From Stenocarpella maydis (taxonomy: Eukaryota; Ascomycota; Sordariomycetes; Diaporthales; Diaporthaceae): a stretch of DNA of 64,000 nt. The position numbers were made by a program, and so were the translations under genes. Position 1 is the stretch's first letter. Each line of letters begins with the position of its first letter. The stretch is taken from assembly GCA_002270565.1 (NCBI GenBank), contig NQMI01000125.1:7839-71838 (forward strand). The letters are read 5' to 3'. Positions 1 through 11,448 of this stretch are shown in pieces. The notes under the pieces are model-generated. The model did not search any database. It saw only the letters and a list, made by a program, of their open reading frames with translations, and was not told the origin of the DNA.

Positions 1-65
1 AAGATAAATAATAAGATAAATAAGTAGGCTAAAGTAGTTAAATAAGTAGTTAAATAAAGAGTTAT

Positions 66-280
66 TATATTTTATTTGTATCTAGATATAGATACAGATA
101 CAAATACAGATATAAGATATAAATACAAATACAGATACTGTATTTATATCTGTATTTTATATCTATATATCTTGTATCTGTATTTATGTATCTATATCTA
201 TATATAAAATACTGTATCTGTATCTGTATCTGTATCTAGAGATATACTTATATCTGTATCTGTATCTGTGTATCTGAGAT
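66..280. repeat. AT-rich GATACA/TATCTG microsatellite
   Basis: The stretch is built from interwoven GATACA, AGATAC and TATCTG hexamers in both orientations, so it is a degenerate hexanucleotide microsatellite that can fold on itself. It precedes the decayed retrotransposon. No reading frame of note is present and no retroelement LTR can be recognised in it. Confidence 0.75.
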
Positions 281-1779
281 ACTTTCACTACTCTGAGTTT
301 ATTACAGACTTTAAGAGTGCTCTTATAAGAGCAGGGGGGTATACTTGGGATAATAAGTCCTGAGTAGTATAGCTATAGTAAAGCATATTTAAAGCCCTAA
401 AGAATAAGCTAATTACTATTATACTACTAATAGAGTTCAAGAAGTATATAGCAGCTATCTAATAGATTGCCTAGAGGTTTAAGCAAATTAGGGAATTCAA
501 GGCGCTATACTAGAGACTTTACTATAGTAAATAGGCATCTTATATAGTATTAAGTATAGTCCCTATATTAGCCTAATTAGGTTCCACCTTAAGCAACTAA
601 GAATAACTAGGCCACCTAGTAGTAAATATAGATAGTAATATCGCTATATATATAAACTACTTCTCTAAGGGGGCCTCCTAAAAGGGGAGGGATAGAAACC
701 ACCCCATAAAGGAAGGAAAGCAGTAGCATACTAAATGAATCTCTAAAGAGGAGAGAAAGAGCTATTTTCAAAATGGGCTATATAGGCATTATAATATATT
801 AGGGCACTTTATATATTAATACCTATATATACTACCCTAGAACCCAGCTTAAACTAGAGGGGGTTTAAAAATAAGGATTAGCACTACCCAGGTAACCTAG
901 CTCTAGCTATCTAAAGAATAGTTTGGGGAGTCCAAGCCATTAGAATCAGAAAAAGAATAGCTCTAGGGTAAAGTTAGGCCCTAAAGCACTAGGAAGTTAC
1001 TTAGTTATCCTTAATCCCAGAAGTTATAAAAACAGAATCTATCTATATTTATATAATTATTAATAGGGTAGATTAAGATATTACTTTAGTTAATAAAGGG
1101 TATAAGTACTTTACTATAATTAATAAAAAAACTGCCTAATACATAGATGTTCCCATTCTTTCTATAAAGCTAAGGAAGATAAAAGGGGCAGCAGAAGGTA
1201 TAATATAGGCTATAGCTATAGGAATTATAAAGTTTAGGCTGGAAGTTACAAGCTACTATAAGAATATTATCACCTATATAATTCCTAGCCTTTATTTTCT
1301 AATAATATTAGGCAAGCTATAGCTTATTATTAACTAAGCATATTCCATACTATATAAAGTGAGACTCTAATATAAAAGGATAGAAATTTAGGTCCCTTAT
1401 ATAAGCTAATAAATACTCTTAAGCAGAATTAAGGAACTTAAGGAAGCAAGATTAGTATTAGGATCCACCCTTCTCTTATATATAAGGAGAGTTAAGCAAC
1501 CCTATAGGAAAGCTATAATAAAGCTAGTAGTTTTTATAATTATAATAAAGGATATTGATAAAGCATTAAGTATAAAGAAGCTTAAGATAAAAGAGAAGCT
1601 TTATAAGAAGATTCCTCCAGAGTTCTATAACTTACTACTGCTTTTTATAAAGAAAAAAGCAAATAAGCTAAACTCTTATAAGCCTAGTATAAACTATAAG
1701 ATCTACTTTAAAAAGGATAAATAAGAAAGAGAGGTTCCTATATTATTTAAAACGCTTTATAATATATCTTAAGAAGAAT

Positions 1780-2420
1780 TACTAGTCTTAAAGAAGATAC
1801 TCTAAGACCTACTAGATAAGGGTTTTATCTAAGCTAGCAATAGTAAGGCTGGGGCTCCAGTAATCTTTATACAGAAGCTAGGGGGCAGACTATGGTTTTA
1901 TTGTAACTATTGCACTTTAAATGCTATTACTAGGATGGATTAGTATCCCCTACCCTTAATTATAGAAACCTTACGCAACCTTATGAAAGCCAAGTGATTT
2001 ATAAAGGTAGATATAGTTCAGGCGTTCTATAAGGTCAGGGTTAGGGAAGGCAACTAATAGAAGATAGCTTTTTATATAAGATATAGGCTTTTTAAATGGG
2101 TTATTATGCCTTTTAGCTTAATAGGGGCGCTAGTAACATTTTAGAGGTATATTAATTCCATCCTCTAGGACCTTTTAGATAAATGCTGCTTTATATATAT
2201 AGATAATATTCTTATATATATAAATGGAACCTAAGAATAATATATAGAAAAAGTATAGGAGGTTCTTAAGAGGATAGCAGAGTATAGACTGCATTTAGAC
2301 CTAGATAAGAGTAAGTTTACTTAGAAATAGGTTAAGTACCTTGGGTTTATTATTAAGGCTAGTATAGGAGTAATAGCAGATCTTAAGAAGATAAGAGTAA
2401 TTACTAAATGGGAGAGGCCT
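1780..2420 (+). pseudogene. Reverse transcriptase domain relic (Ty3/gypsy)
   Basis: Plus-strand conceptual translation reads in order DKGFI, AGAPVIFIQK, YCNYCTLNAITR, YPLPLI, KVDIVQAFYKVRV, PFSLIGALVTF, YIDNILIY and KYLGFII. This matches the order of RT motifs in fungal gypsy elements (primer grip, palm aspartates, YIDD box). One catalytic aspartate of the YIDD box is Asn here (GAT to AAT), a RIP-type G-to-A change, so the enzyme would be dead even without the stops. Confidence 0.85.
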
Positions 2421-3379
2421 ATATTAGTAAAAGGCATACAAAGCTTCCTAGAGTTTGCTAACTTTTATCAGATATTTATTAAAAACTACTCCTAGAAAGC
2501 TGCCCCTTTAATAGTATTAATTAGGAAAAGGGTGCTGTTTTTATAAATATAAGAGCATAATAAAGCCTTTTAATGGCTTAAGGAATACTTTATATAGGCC
2601 CTAGTCCTTATATAGTAGGATCTAACTAAGAAGACCTTTATAGAGGCTGATTGCAGCAGCTAAAGCCTTAGAGGGGCCCTCTTGCATAAGGTTAACGGGG
2701 TATTAAGACCTATTGCCTTTCATTTAAGGAAGCTTATGATAGCTAAGCGGAATTACTTAATTACTAATAAGGAGATACTAGCTATTATGGACTGCTTATA
2801 GTAGTAGCGTGCTAAACTAAAGAGCATTAATAGGTTCATAATTCTCTCAGACTATAGGAACCTTAAGAAGTTTATAATAAAGTAATGGCTTTTAGAGTGC
2901 TAGATGCAATATATAGAACTTCTAATGGAATTTCCATTTAACCTAATTTACCAACCAAGTAAGAATGCTATTATTTTAGATGCCGTCTCTTATAAAAACT
3001 AGAACTAAGCAACCCCTGAGGATATAGAGGTAAGAAATATTTAGATGATTCTAAATTTCGCGCTAGTAAAGTAGCAAGTTAACTCTATACGGGTTAGGGG
3101 GGCTATAGAGAAGTTGGTTAAGACTAAGGCCTTTAATAATCTGGAACTATAGCAGTTATAGGAGGAAGTCATATAAGCAGATATAGAATACCAGGAGGTC
3201 TATTAGGCAGTATAAAGAGGTAACTATAAGCTTAAGCCTAAATTGCAAATATACATCTAGATTGGTAAATACTATATAGACTCCAACAGACTCCTATAGC
3301 ATAGGGAAAGACTTTGAATCCCAGGGGCCCTAATTACCTAGAAGGAAGAATATAAGAAAGTCAGCTCTTAGGACTTAGA

Positions 3380-4200
3380 AGCTAATAATCTCTATATAAG
3401 ACTTATTTAGACTACCCATGATTTAGCAGTTAAGAGGCATTCTAGCTAGAAAGGTATAATATTTGCAACAAGTTAGCATTTTTACTAGCCCTTAATGTAG
3501 TAAAGAATTTAATAATTTCTACATAATTGCAATATTTATAGTAGGATAAAGGCCTAGAGGGAAATAAGAAAGACATACTTAAAGCCTCTGCTAATTCCTA
3601 ATAAATACTATAAGGAAATCACTATACACTTTATAACTACCTTCCTAAGTTCAGATAGCTAAAATTATTTATATATACCCTAGCTTAAAGAGTATAAGCA
3701 TATATAGGTTATTTATAACTATTTAAGTAAGGATATTATACTAGAACCTATAGAAACTATAAATACAGAAGCATATGCATAGTACTTCCTCTAGTATTAG
3801 GCTAGGTATTATGAGTGGCTAAAGGCTATTATATCTAACTATAGGCTCAATTAAGTAAGCTGCTTCTAGAAGCATATATACTAACTATTACGGATTAAAT
3901 AATGCCTAAGTATAGTATATCACCCTAAGACTAATAGAGGGCTAGAATATATAAACTAGGAAATTAAGGCATATCTAGCGGCTTTTATTAACTAAAACCA
4001 GGATAACTAGGTGGATTGGCTACCAGCAGCTCAGATAGCCCTAAGGAACTGGAGGAATATAAGCATAAGTATATCTGCATTCTTTGCAATAAAGGGGTAT
4101 AACCCCAACTTAATTATCCTAATAATTAAGGAGTAAGAGTTAAAAGGCATTATAGTAGAGCTCTTAGAGCAGCAAGCAGCATCCTTTATCTAGAGGCTCT
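3380..4200 (+). pseudogene. Integrase domain relic (Ty3/gypsy)
   Basis: The conceptual plus-strand reading shows the remains of a His-Cys zinc head (HNCNIY, with an expected Cys changed to Tyr), then FITTFL, the YHPKTNRGLEYIN box with the catalytic Glu region, and NWVDWLPAAQIALRN, which is typical of the retroviral-type integrase C-terminal half in Ty3 elements. Stops interrupt it throughout, so it is not functional. Confidence 0.8.
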
Positions 4201-6013
4201 AATAGATAACAGACTTCTATTAAGCTACTATAGTTTCTGCTTCCCAAACCTAGGAAAATACAGCTAATTAGAAGCATAGGCTAGCGCTATGCTTTTAAAA
4301 AGGAGATTTAGTATAGGTAGATTTATAAAACTATTACTTATTATACCCTAAAAAGAAACTTAATTAGAAATATAGAAAATTTAGGGTGGAAAGGATAATA
4401 TTCACGCTAGTAGCAGAGATCTCTAGATTCCCTAACAGCTAATATATAAAAGTATATATTAAACACCTTTATTATATAACCTAAAACCCATTACCCAGCC
4501 AGAAATATATGGATTCCCAGCCCCTAGTAATAACTATTAATAGCTATTAGGAATATTTTATAGAAAAACTACTATATATATATCTATAAAGAGGGTAGGC
4601 AGGGGCATATAATAAGAAGCTCTAATTAAGTAGGTAGGGTATTAGGATCCCACCTAAACCAACCTGGAAAACCTAGAAGAAACCTTAGCTTAGGATGAAT
4701 TCGAAAAGCAGTATAGTAACCCTCATTAGAAGGATGGGCTAGCAGTAGCATATAATGCTTTAACTCGGGACCCAAGAGAGAGCGCAAAAAACCCGCCAGA
4801 GGGAAGAGCAGGGGGCAGACTGCACGGGGCTAAAGGACAGCTTCTATAGTAGAGGGGGTAAAGAGAGAGGAGGATTCTTAAGTAATATAATCATTTAGCA
4901 GGATTCTATATAGATAGAACTAGAAATTATATAAAAGAAAAGGGATCTAAATTCTTAAAGAGAGTTATAAAATATCCATTAGTATAAAATCTATTTCAAA
5001 AGGAATATAAAGAGCTACTATAAAAACTAATAACTAATACTAGAAATCCAATTATTTTCTATTAAAAACTAATTCATTTAGGGAAAACTGCTAATAAAGT
5101 TTTAGTTATTTGCATTTATATACGGGATAATAAGGCTAGAAAAAGCAGCTAGGGTATATCTACTAGAAAATCATTAGTAAGAGTATAGAAGCTAATAATA
5201 TTAGTATAAGATTACTTATAAAGGGAAAATATAAGTATCCTTATATATAAGTATAGCATAATAGGTAATATAAACCTTTTTAAAACCTATATCCTACTAT
5301 AGTTAGTAAAAACTAAAGATAAGGGCATAAAAACCATATAGATTGGACTGGAAATACCTTATAAATCTAATTAGCAGAAAGCTCCTTTTATATATAAAGG
5401 TGGTCCTAATACTTTACAATAAGGAGAAGCATAGCATTATAAGGTTATTATATTATTAGCGGAATCTAACTAAATTAACATAGAAGTTGCATATCTTAGC
5501 CTAAAAGCAGGAATAATAAGAATTATAAACCTTACTACTTATACTAGTGTAGGTCTTGCAATTAGCGCTAGTAGAAATACAATAGAAGTATTTATACTTA
5601 TTTTTGCCCTAAAAAGTTAGGAAACCAAGTAAAGATAGTTAGAAACCGCAGACTTACCTACTACTACAGCTTTAGCGGGTAAATTATAGTTGCACCAGAA
5701 GGCATTATAAATGAGGCTGAATATTAGTTTCTAAGGAGAATATTACGAACTTCTAGGAGTTAGGGCTAGAAACTATAAGCTTTTAATTAAAAGTGGAATA
5801 CTTACCAGTTTAATTTAGTTATTATTAAAAACAAGGGAAGAAGCACAGAAGCTAGGAAATTTAAGGGTTTAAATATTTGGGACCTCTAATTAAATCAGGT
5901 TAGAGGCTACCTCTAGTTAAATTAGGACGGAGGCAGGCCCCCAACCAATTCTAATCGGCAACCCGCCCAGATTGGAATCCAATCCAATTCAATTAGCAGT
6001 TACATAACCAATT

Positions 6014-6212
6014 TTAAAGGAGGGGGATAATATTATAGGGTGGAACCCTAGGTATTACTGCGGTCCAGCTCCCTCCGGACCCATTTGGGATTCCGCACAC
6101 AAGAGCACGGATTCCGGACTTACAGGATTTTCCTTCTTCTTTTTCTCTCCTTATCAAACCTAGCTTAGCTACAGCCAATATATAGCATTAGCTTATATGC
6201 ACCCGTCACATT
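6014..6212 (+). repeat. Probable 3' LTR of the gypsy relic, with purine tract
   Basis: A purine-rich tract (AAAGGAGGGGG, about 6016-6026) looks like the polypurine tract that primes plus-strand synthesis. It is followed by about 185 bp of much less AT-rich sequence ending near CCCGTCACA (about 6200-6209). That order fits a short 3' LTR. Its terminal dinucleotides cannot be fixed by eye because the first bases appear changed (TA where TG is expected), and I found no matching 5' copy in the window. The position is inferred. Confidence 0.45.
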
Positions 6213-6380
6213 AATTACTATTAAAGTATTAATAACCTAAGTTTTAAGGCTTAAACGTTTATATGTAAAAATAGCTTTTAATTATTTAGAAATATTTTCT
6301 AAAATATATGTTAAGAATTTGAATTACTATTTAATAACAATTATAGTAAATAATTTAACTTAATAAAGATATAATATATA

Positions 6381-6388
6381 ATAATTTT
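6381..6388. repeat. 8-bp target-site duplication (left), ATAATTTT
   Basis: The octamer ATAATTTT lies directly before the left terminal inverted repeat and recurs directly after the right one (11441-11448). This matches duplication of the target on insertion. The sequence is AT-only, so chance identity is less unlikely than for a mixed octamer. Confidence 0.75.
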
Positions 6389-6435
6389 GAGAACGGATAT
6401 TCGCACCGAGGAAATTGGTTGGTACACCGATACAT
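6389..6435 (+). repeat. Left terminal inverted repeat of the MULE
   Basis: Forty-seven bases are inverted-complementary to 11394-11440, with mismatches at two positions. Both differences are T in this copy against C in the other, consistent with RIP or cytosine deamination after insertion. Similarity stops abruptly at base 48, which fixes the TIR length. Confidence 0.9.
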
Positions 6436-6851
6436 TATTTACTTAATCGCTGCAGCCAATCAGAGCGCCCTATTCGACCACACTCAACCATGTACACCAC
6501 CCCAACCAGGTGCTTTTGGTGCCCTCACCTGCAGACCTGCCAAACCCCCTTCACCCACCAAACAACACTCCCTCGCCAACCACCCACAACTGGCGATACA
6601 GACCAAATTCCTCTTGCAATCAATTATTCTGCTATTAGAAATACATCTTCATCAGTTAGAATTAAGTTTTCTGGTATTATAGCGATATCGCTCGTCCCTA
6701 ATTACACCTACCTTAAGGCGCAGTAGCAGGCAGATTATTATACCTAGAATACCAATATTACCGCTATAAATAATTGCCAACTAGCACTTTCTAATCCTCC
6801 TGCCTTCCTAAAACTTTTCCATAATAGATATAATACCTTTACAGACCTTAA

Positions 6852-8479
6852 GGCAGAATTAGATATTGCTATAAAATCTGCTAGATTCCTAACCGTAATC
6901 CGAAGGTTAGAGCTAACTTGGGTAATATTAATATATAGCTGTGGTAGTTAGTAACCCTTAACCGCTACATTAAATAATGCTATAATAATCAAAGCAGGTT
7001 ATAAGTAGCGAGTACTCGCCCATATAACCAAATTAATAAAAGGTAAGTAGCAGCTTATTTTATAGGAAGAGAAGCATACCCACTACGATCCCTAGGAAGT
7101 CAAGGGCGCCTAGTATAGCTAGGCTAAGCTAACAGACCCCCAATAAGAATTCCTCTCCCATATAGCCTAAGATCCCTTTATAGCTAAGCTGAAGAAGCTA
7201 GAATAAGCACTCTAATAATAGTACCCAGATATATAATTAGGGCCTGATATAATAAAGAACTAGCTTATAGACTAGCAAAAGGAGAAGGTTGGAATCTATA
7301 CTTCAACCTAAGCAACATTAAATCTGCTTAAGAAGAAGAATTACTAGTACTACGAGGCAACCAATGTTAATAGCAACATTACGGGCATCTTCTAATGTAC
7401 AAAGAAGCAGTTAGCATAAATATAAGAGAATCACTTTATATAGTGCCTATTCATAGACTATATATATGTAATAAATAATAAGAAGATGCTATACTTCCAA
7501 GGCACTTACGTAACCCATATAAGGAAGAACTTGCCCTTATTTTAAGGTATTATTAATAGCGAGAAGGAACCCAACTTCTAGTAGCTTCTTAAGTAAGTTT
7601 ACAACCTTCTTTATTATTACCAAGCTAACAACCTAACGGTCTATATAACTAACTACAATACTGCTCTAATTAACGCCCTTATATATAAATTCCCCCAGGC
7701 ATACCACCAACTATATATCTTCTATATTAATATAAATATCACCCTAAATATTAAGAAGAAGTAGAAGAAGCCGCGATCAGTAGCGGGAGAAGAGGAGGAT
7801 GAGGAAGAGGAGGAAGCTAATGAGAATTTAGAAGCAGAAGACCTAGCAATAGCTACACTTAATACGCCAAGGAGAAATAAGGCTATAATACCTACTAAGG
7901 TCCCTAATTTAAAGGATATCCCCTATACCCGCTAAGCTCTATTTAACTTCCTTAAGTTCATAGAATACTCCACTAATTATAAGATTTATAATATAGCTTA
8001 GCAGCACCTTTAAGAGAAGTTCTTAAACTAGGTAGCAATTATTAACTACCTTTAAACCTAATATATTAATAAAGGAGAGAAAATCATCGCTAAATTAACT
8101 AGGCATAAGACCTGCAAGATCCTTAACTTTAGCTTATATGCAACTTCATTAATAGAAGCTACCCACTACAAATTTAAGGTCTATCTCAATCACAAGATGG
8201 GCAATATTTTCTACTCAGTTAAGGCTACTAATAAGATAATTACAGATAGTTCTTATACCCTATACTCAGAAGAAGCTCATTAAAAGACCTCATTACTAGA
8301 GAAATTTAATAAATAGAAGTAGCTAGATAAGCTTCTAACTTAAATCTCATAAGTAGCCCTTAAACTTCTCTCCACAAGAGTTCCACAATATATATGCTTA
8401 AGAAATAACTCCTATAGGGTAATTACTTACTAGCAATATATAATTATCCTATTTACACCCAATATAGCTTGCCCTATAC
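6852..8479 (+). pseudogene. MULE transposase, copy A (heavily mutated, ends at N)
   Basis: This segment is collinear with 8481-10603 but carries more C-to-T changes and so more stops (for example tactacgagg here against taccact... around the same point in copy B). It starts within the transposase frame at the same point where copy B starts after the N, and ends at the same point that copy B reaches near 10603. It keeps about 68 bases (around 8131-8198) that copy B lacks near 10302. It cannot encode protein. Confidence 0.8.
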
Positions 8480-8480
8480 N
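8480..8480. other. Single N: assembly gap inside repeat
   Basis: A single N separates sequence equivalent to about 10603 in copy B (left side) from sequence equivalent to about 6852 in copy A (right side). The join therefore steps backwards through the transposon. This is what a scaffold join between two repeat-ended contigs would leave; the true gap length is unknown. Confidence 0.9.
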
Positions 8481-11150
8481 AGAATTAGATATCGCTATAA
8501 AGTCTGCTGGATTCCTAACTATAATCCAAAGATTAGGACTAACTTGGGCAGTATTAACGTGCAGCTATAGCAGTCAGCAACCCTCAACCGCCACATCAAA
8601 CAACGCTATAATGATCAAAGCAGGTTGCAAGTGGCAAGCGCTTGCCTATATAACCAAATTAATAGAAGGCAAGTAGTAGCTTGTTCTGCAGGAAGAAAAG
8701 CATACCTACCACGGTCCTTAGGAAGTTAAGGGCGCTCAGTATAGCTAGGCTAAGCTAATAGACCCCTAATGAGAATTCCTCTCCCGTATAGCCCGAGATC
8801 CCTCTATAGCTAAGCTAAAGAAGCTAGAATAAGCACTCCAACGATAGTACCCAGACGTATAATTAGGGCCTAATATAATGAAGAACTAGCTTGTAGACTG
8901 ACGGAAGGAGAAGATCAGAATCTATACTCCAACCTAAGCAACATTAGATCTGCTTGAGAAGAAGAATTACTGGTACCACTGTTAAACGGAACCGCTCAGC
9001 AAGGAGTTATCCTAGACTTTTTAGCAAGGAGTTACCCTAGACTTGCGAGTCAGGCGATTTTCGCTAAGTACGCCCAGTGCGTGCGTGACGCAAGATGAGT
9101 TTGGTGGCCGTGAGTCGATTATTTTGGCCTGCATTTGCACCTTAATTCAGACCTCTGCATTACCCTTATTTCTTACTCAAAAAGTATATAACTTAGTGCA
9201 TTGGATAGCTTGATTTCTGAAGTTCATATGTACTTAATTTGGGCATTGCTAGGGCTATGGTTGGCTGGCTGCTTGGAACCAAAGATGGTGTGTTGGAAGG
9301 GCGAATTTTCCGGCATTTGCAAATTTGCACCAGAGCCTACCGCAGCGTGCCCAGGGGTAAAACGACATCGGAGGGTATATAAGGAGGGCTTACAGAAGCC
9401 CAACTTAATTCAATACAAAGTTGTCCAGACCATTGTCAATCGTCCGAATTCGCCTCAGAGCACCATACTGCGACCCTACCGAAACACACACACGCTGAAC
9501 TGAATGCTATTCTATAGCACAAATTCATCAGAACCACTAGGCAACCAACGCTAATAGCAACGTTATAGGCATCTTCTGGTACACAAAGGAGCAATTGGTA
9601 TAAATACAAGAGAATCACTTCACGCAGTGCCTATCCATAGACTATACGTACGCAACAAATAACAAGAAGATGCTATACTTCTAAGGCACTTATATAACCT
9701 ATATAAGGAAGAACTTGCCCCTATTCCAAGGCATCATCAATAACGAGAAGGAACCTAACTTCCAGTAGCTTCTTAAGCAAGTTTACAACCTCCTTCATTA
9801 TTACCAAGCTAACGACCCAACAGTCTATATAACTAACTATGATACTACTCTAATCAACGCCCTTATATATAAATTCCCCTAGGTATACTACTAACTATAT
9901 ATCTTCTATATTAATATGAATATTACTCTAAATATTAAGAAGAAGTAGAAGAAGCCGCTAGCAGTAGCGGGAGAAGAGGAGAATAAGGAAGAGGAGGAAG
10001 CCAACAAGAATTCAGAAGCAGAAGACCCAGCAACAGCTGCGCTTAATGCGCCAGGAAGAAACAAGGCCACAATATTTACCAAGGTCCCTAATTTAAAGGA
10101 TATCCCCTATACCCGCCAAGCTCTATTTAACCTCCTCAAGTTCATAGAATACTCCACTAATCATGAGATCTATAATATAGCTTAGCAATACCTTTAAGAG
10201 AAGTTCTCAGACTAGGTAGCAATCATTAACTACCTTTAGACCTAGTATATCAATAAAGGAGAGAAGATCATTATCAAATAAGCTAGGCACAAGACCTGCA
10301 AGATCTATCTCAGCTACAAGATAGGCAACATTCTCTACTTAGTTAAGGCTACTAATAAGATAATTACAGATAGTTCTCATGCCCTATGCTTAGAAGAAGC
10401 TTATTAGAAAACCTCATCACTAGAGAAATTCAATAGGCAGAAGTAGCTAGGCAAGCTTCTAACTTAAATCTTATAGGCAGCCCTCAAACTTCTCTCCATA
10501 ATAAGGAGTTCCGTAATATATATACTTAAGAAACAACTCCCACGGGGTAATTGCTTGCCAGTAACATGCAATTATCCTATCTATACCCAATATAGCTTGC
10601 CCTATGCAAGCCAAATCACTAATAAAGAGGAAGCTGGTTATCCTCTCCAGAGAGAGAATATCCACAAGTCTTACTGGCTAGATTATAACCTCTCAATTAG
10701 AAACCCTCTCTTAGCAGTCTTCTCACCTCAGAAGGTTACTACAACAAAGGGAAGACCTCATAATGAGACTACATTTAATATAGATAAAGATAGCATCCTT
10801 ACAGCCCGTAGGAAGGCCGTAATAAGCAAGAAGACAGCCTCAACAACCACCAGTCTGGGTAGTAGGGTAGGTAATAAGATGAGGGCGATAACAGCTTCTA
10901 TACAATATATCAACTTAGCATTCAAGTAGAATAATGAGACCCTTTAGTTGCTTAATAAGGAGGACTCCCGTAGCAGGAAGAACCAGCGAGAAGCCGTCCA
11001 ACAGGACAAGCAGTTGGCGGCAGGGCTCACAAAGCCACCTACTCGCCAGCTTCTGAAGCAACATTCTGCAGAGACAGCCTCAACACCAGGGCCAGCAGCT
11101 AAGAAGCCCCGTACAAGGGCTCGTAAGACCATCAACCAGCTGCCATAGAT
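8481..11150 (+). pseudogene. MULE transposase, copy B, with C-terminal part
   Basis: This version is less mutated than copy A and carries longer open stretches. It shows the transposase core (about 9530-10300) and the C-terminal part. Positions 10555-10929 are open and contain a SWIM-like region (SLPYAS, NIHKSYWLDYN) followed by KGRP. Then comes a basic tail (10948-11148) rich in Lys, Arg and Pro that could be DNA-binding or nuclear-localising. In-frame TAG/TAA codons in the upstream half and the 553-bp LTR insertion make it non-functional. Start codon and introns cannot be set. Confidence 0.7.
8980..9532 (+). mobile_element. Un-RIPped solo LTR (553 bp) with 5-bp duplication
   Basis: Compared with copy A, copy B of the transposase is interrupted by 553 bases of normal composition beginning TGTTAAACGG. 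The pentamer ACCAC lies at both edges (8975-8979 and 9533-9537), the usual duplication for LTR elements. The insert contains a TATA-like promoter (TATATAAGG near 9376-9384), as expected of an LTR, and a near-tandem repeat around AGCAAGGAGTTA (about 8998-9040). No internal retrotransposon genes are present, so it is a solo LTR left by recombination. The right terminal bases (ATCAGA) do not end in the canonical CA, so the exact edge may be off by a base or two. Confidence 0.75.
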
Positions 11151-11393
11151 AGAGTTAACTATAAAAGACCTCATTAGCAATAAGAAGAAGACCCAAGAGG
11201 AGATTCAGGTATTTAATTATAAGGTAGAATGGCCCAGGCAATAAAGAAAGTAGCAAAACACTAAGGCCAGAAGTCACAATAGTAGCGAGCAGAAGCAACA
11301 ATAATATGCAATAGATATATAGTTAATAACTATGTATTTCTGTTATATATGGCAGACTGGTGGTGCAAATTAAGGTTGGCGCACTGGGCCAAC

Positions 11394-11440
11394 ATGTATC
11401 GGTGTACCAGCCGATTTCCTCGGTGCGAATATCCGTTCTC
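11394..11440 (-). repeat. Right terminal inverted repeat of the MULE
   Basis: Reverse complement of the left TIR with two mismatches, directly followed by ATAATTTT (11441-11448). This copy keeps C at both variable positions and so is the less mutated end. Confidence 0.9.
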
Positions 11441-11448
11441 ATAATTTT

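Larger units (their letters stand above)
300..6212 (+). mobile_element. RIP-degraded Ty3/gypsy LTR retrotransposon
   Basis: This is a relic of a complete Ty3/gypsy-type pol region read on the plus strand. No frame is open for long: conceptual translation runs through many TAA/TAG stops that stand where CAA, CAG or TGG would be, which is typical of RIP. Visible landmarks in order are a gag-like region (about 300-1000), a protease/linker region (1140-1700), reverse transcriptase (about 1780-2420) with the active-site box reading YIDNILIY near 2190-2220, RNase H (about 2560-2900), a zinc-binding integrase head (about 3400-3560) and the integrase core (about 3600-4150). RT before RNase H before integrase distinguishes Ty3/gypsy from Ty1/copia. 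The 3' part (4.5-6.0 kb) has no domain I can name. The left boundary is uncertain because no 5' LTR was recognised. Confidence 0.85.
6389..11440 (+). mobile_element. MULE (Mutator-like) DNA transposon with 47-bp TIRs, nested and partly duplicated
   Basis: The outer ends are 47-bp inverted repeats (6389-6435 and 11394-11440) beginning GAGAACGGATATTCG, with two differences, both C-to-T in the left copy. They are flanked by the octamer ATAATTTT. Inside, conceptual plus-strand translation shows a MULE-type transposase: a catalytic-core segment reading TLINALIYKFPQ and IFYINMNI (about 9840-9925), an acidic linker, and a C-terminal region with NIHKSYWLDYN and KGRP (about 10650-10760) resembling the SWIM-like end of MULE transposases. 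The interior holds two versions of the transposase region, 6852-8479 and 8481-10603, meeting at the N at 8480. A solo LTR interrupts the second. Stops caused by C-to-T change break the frame. An 8-bp duplication also fits hAT, but the protein motifs favour MULE. Confidence 0.8.

Noticed and set aside
66..280. CRISPR-like array
   Set aside because: Short hexamer repeats without spacers in a fungal genome; a simple microsatellite.
6415..6726. Short frames at the left TIR of the MULE as genes
   Set aside because: They start inside the TIR, have no domain, and overlap each other in two frames.
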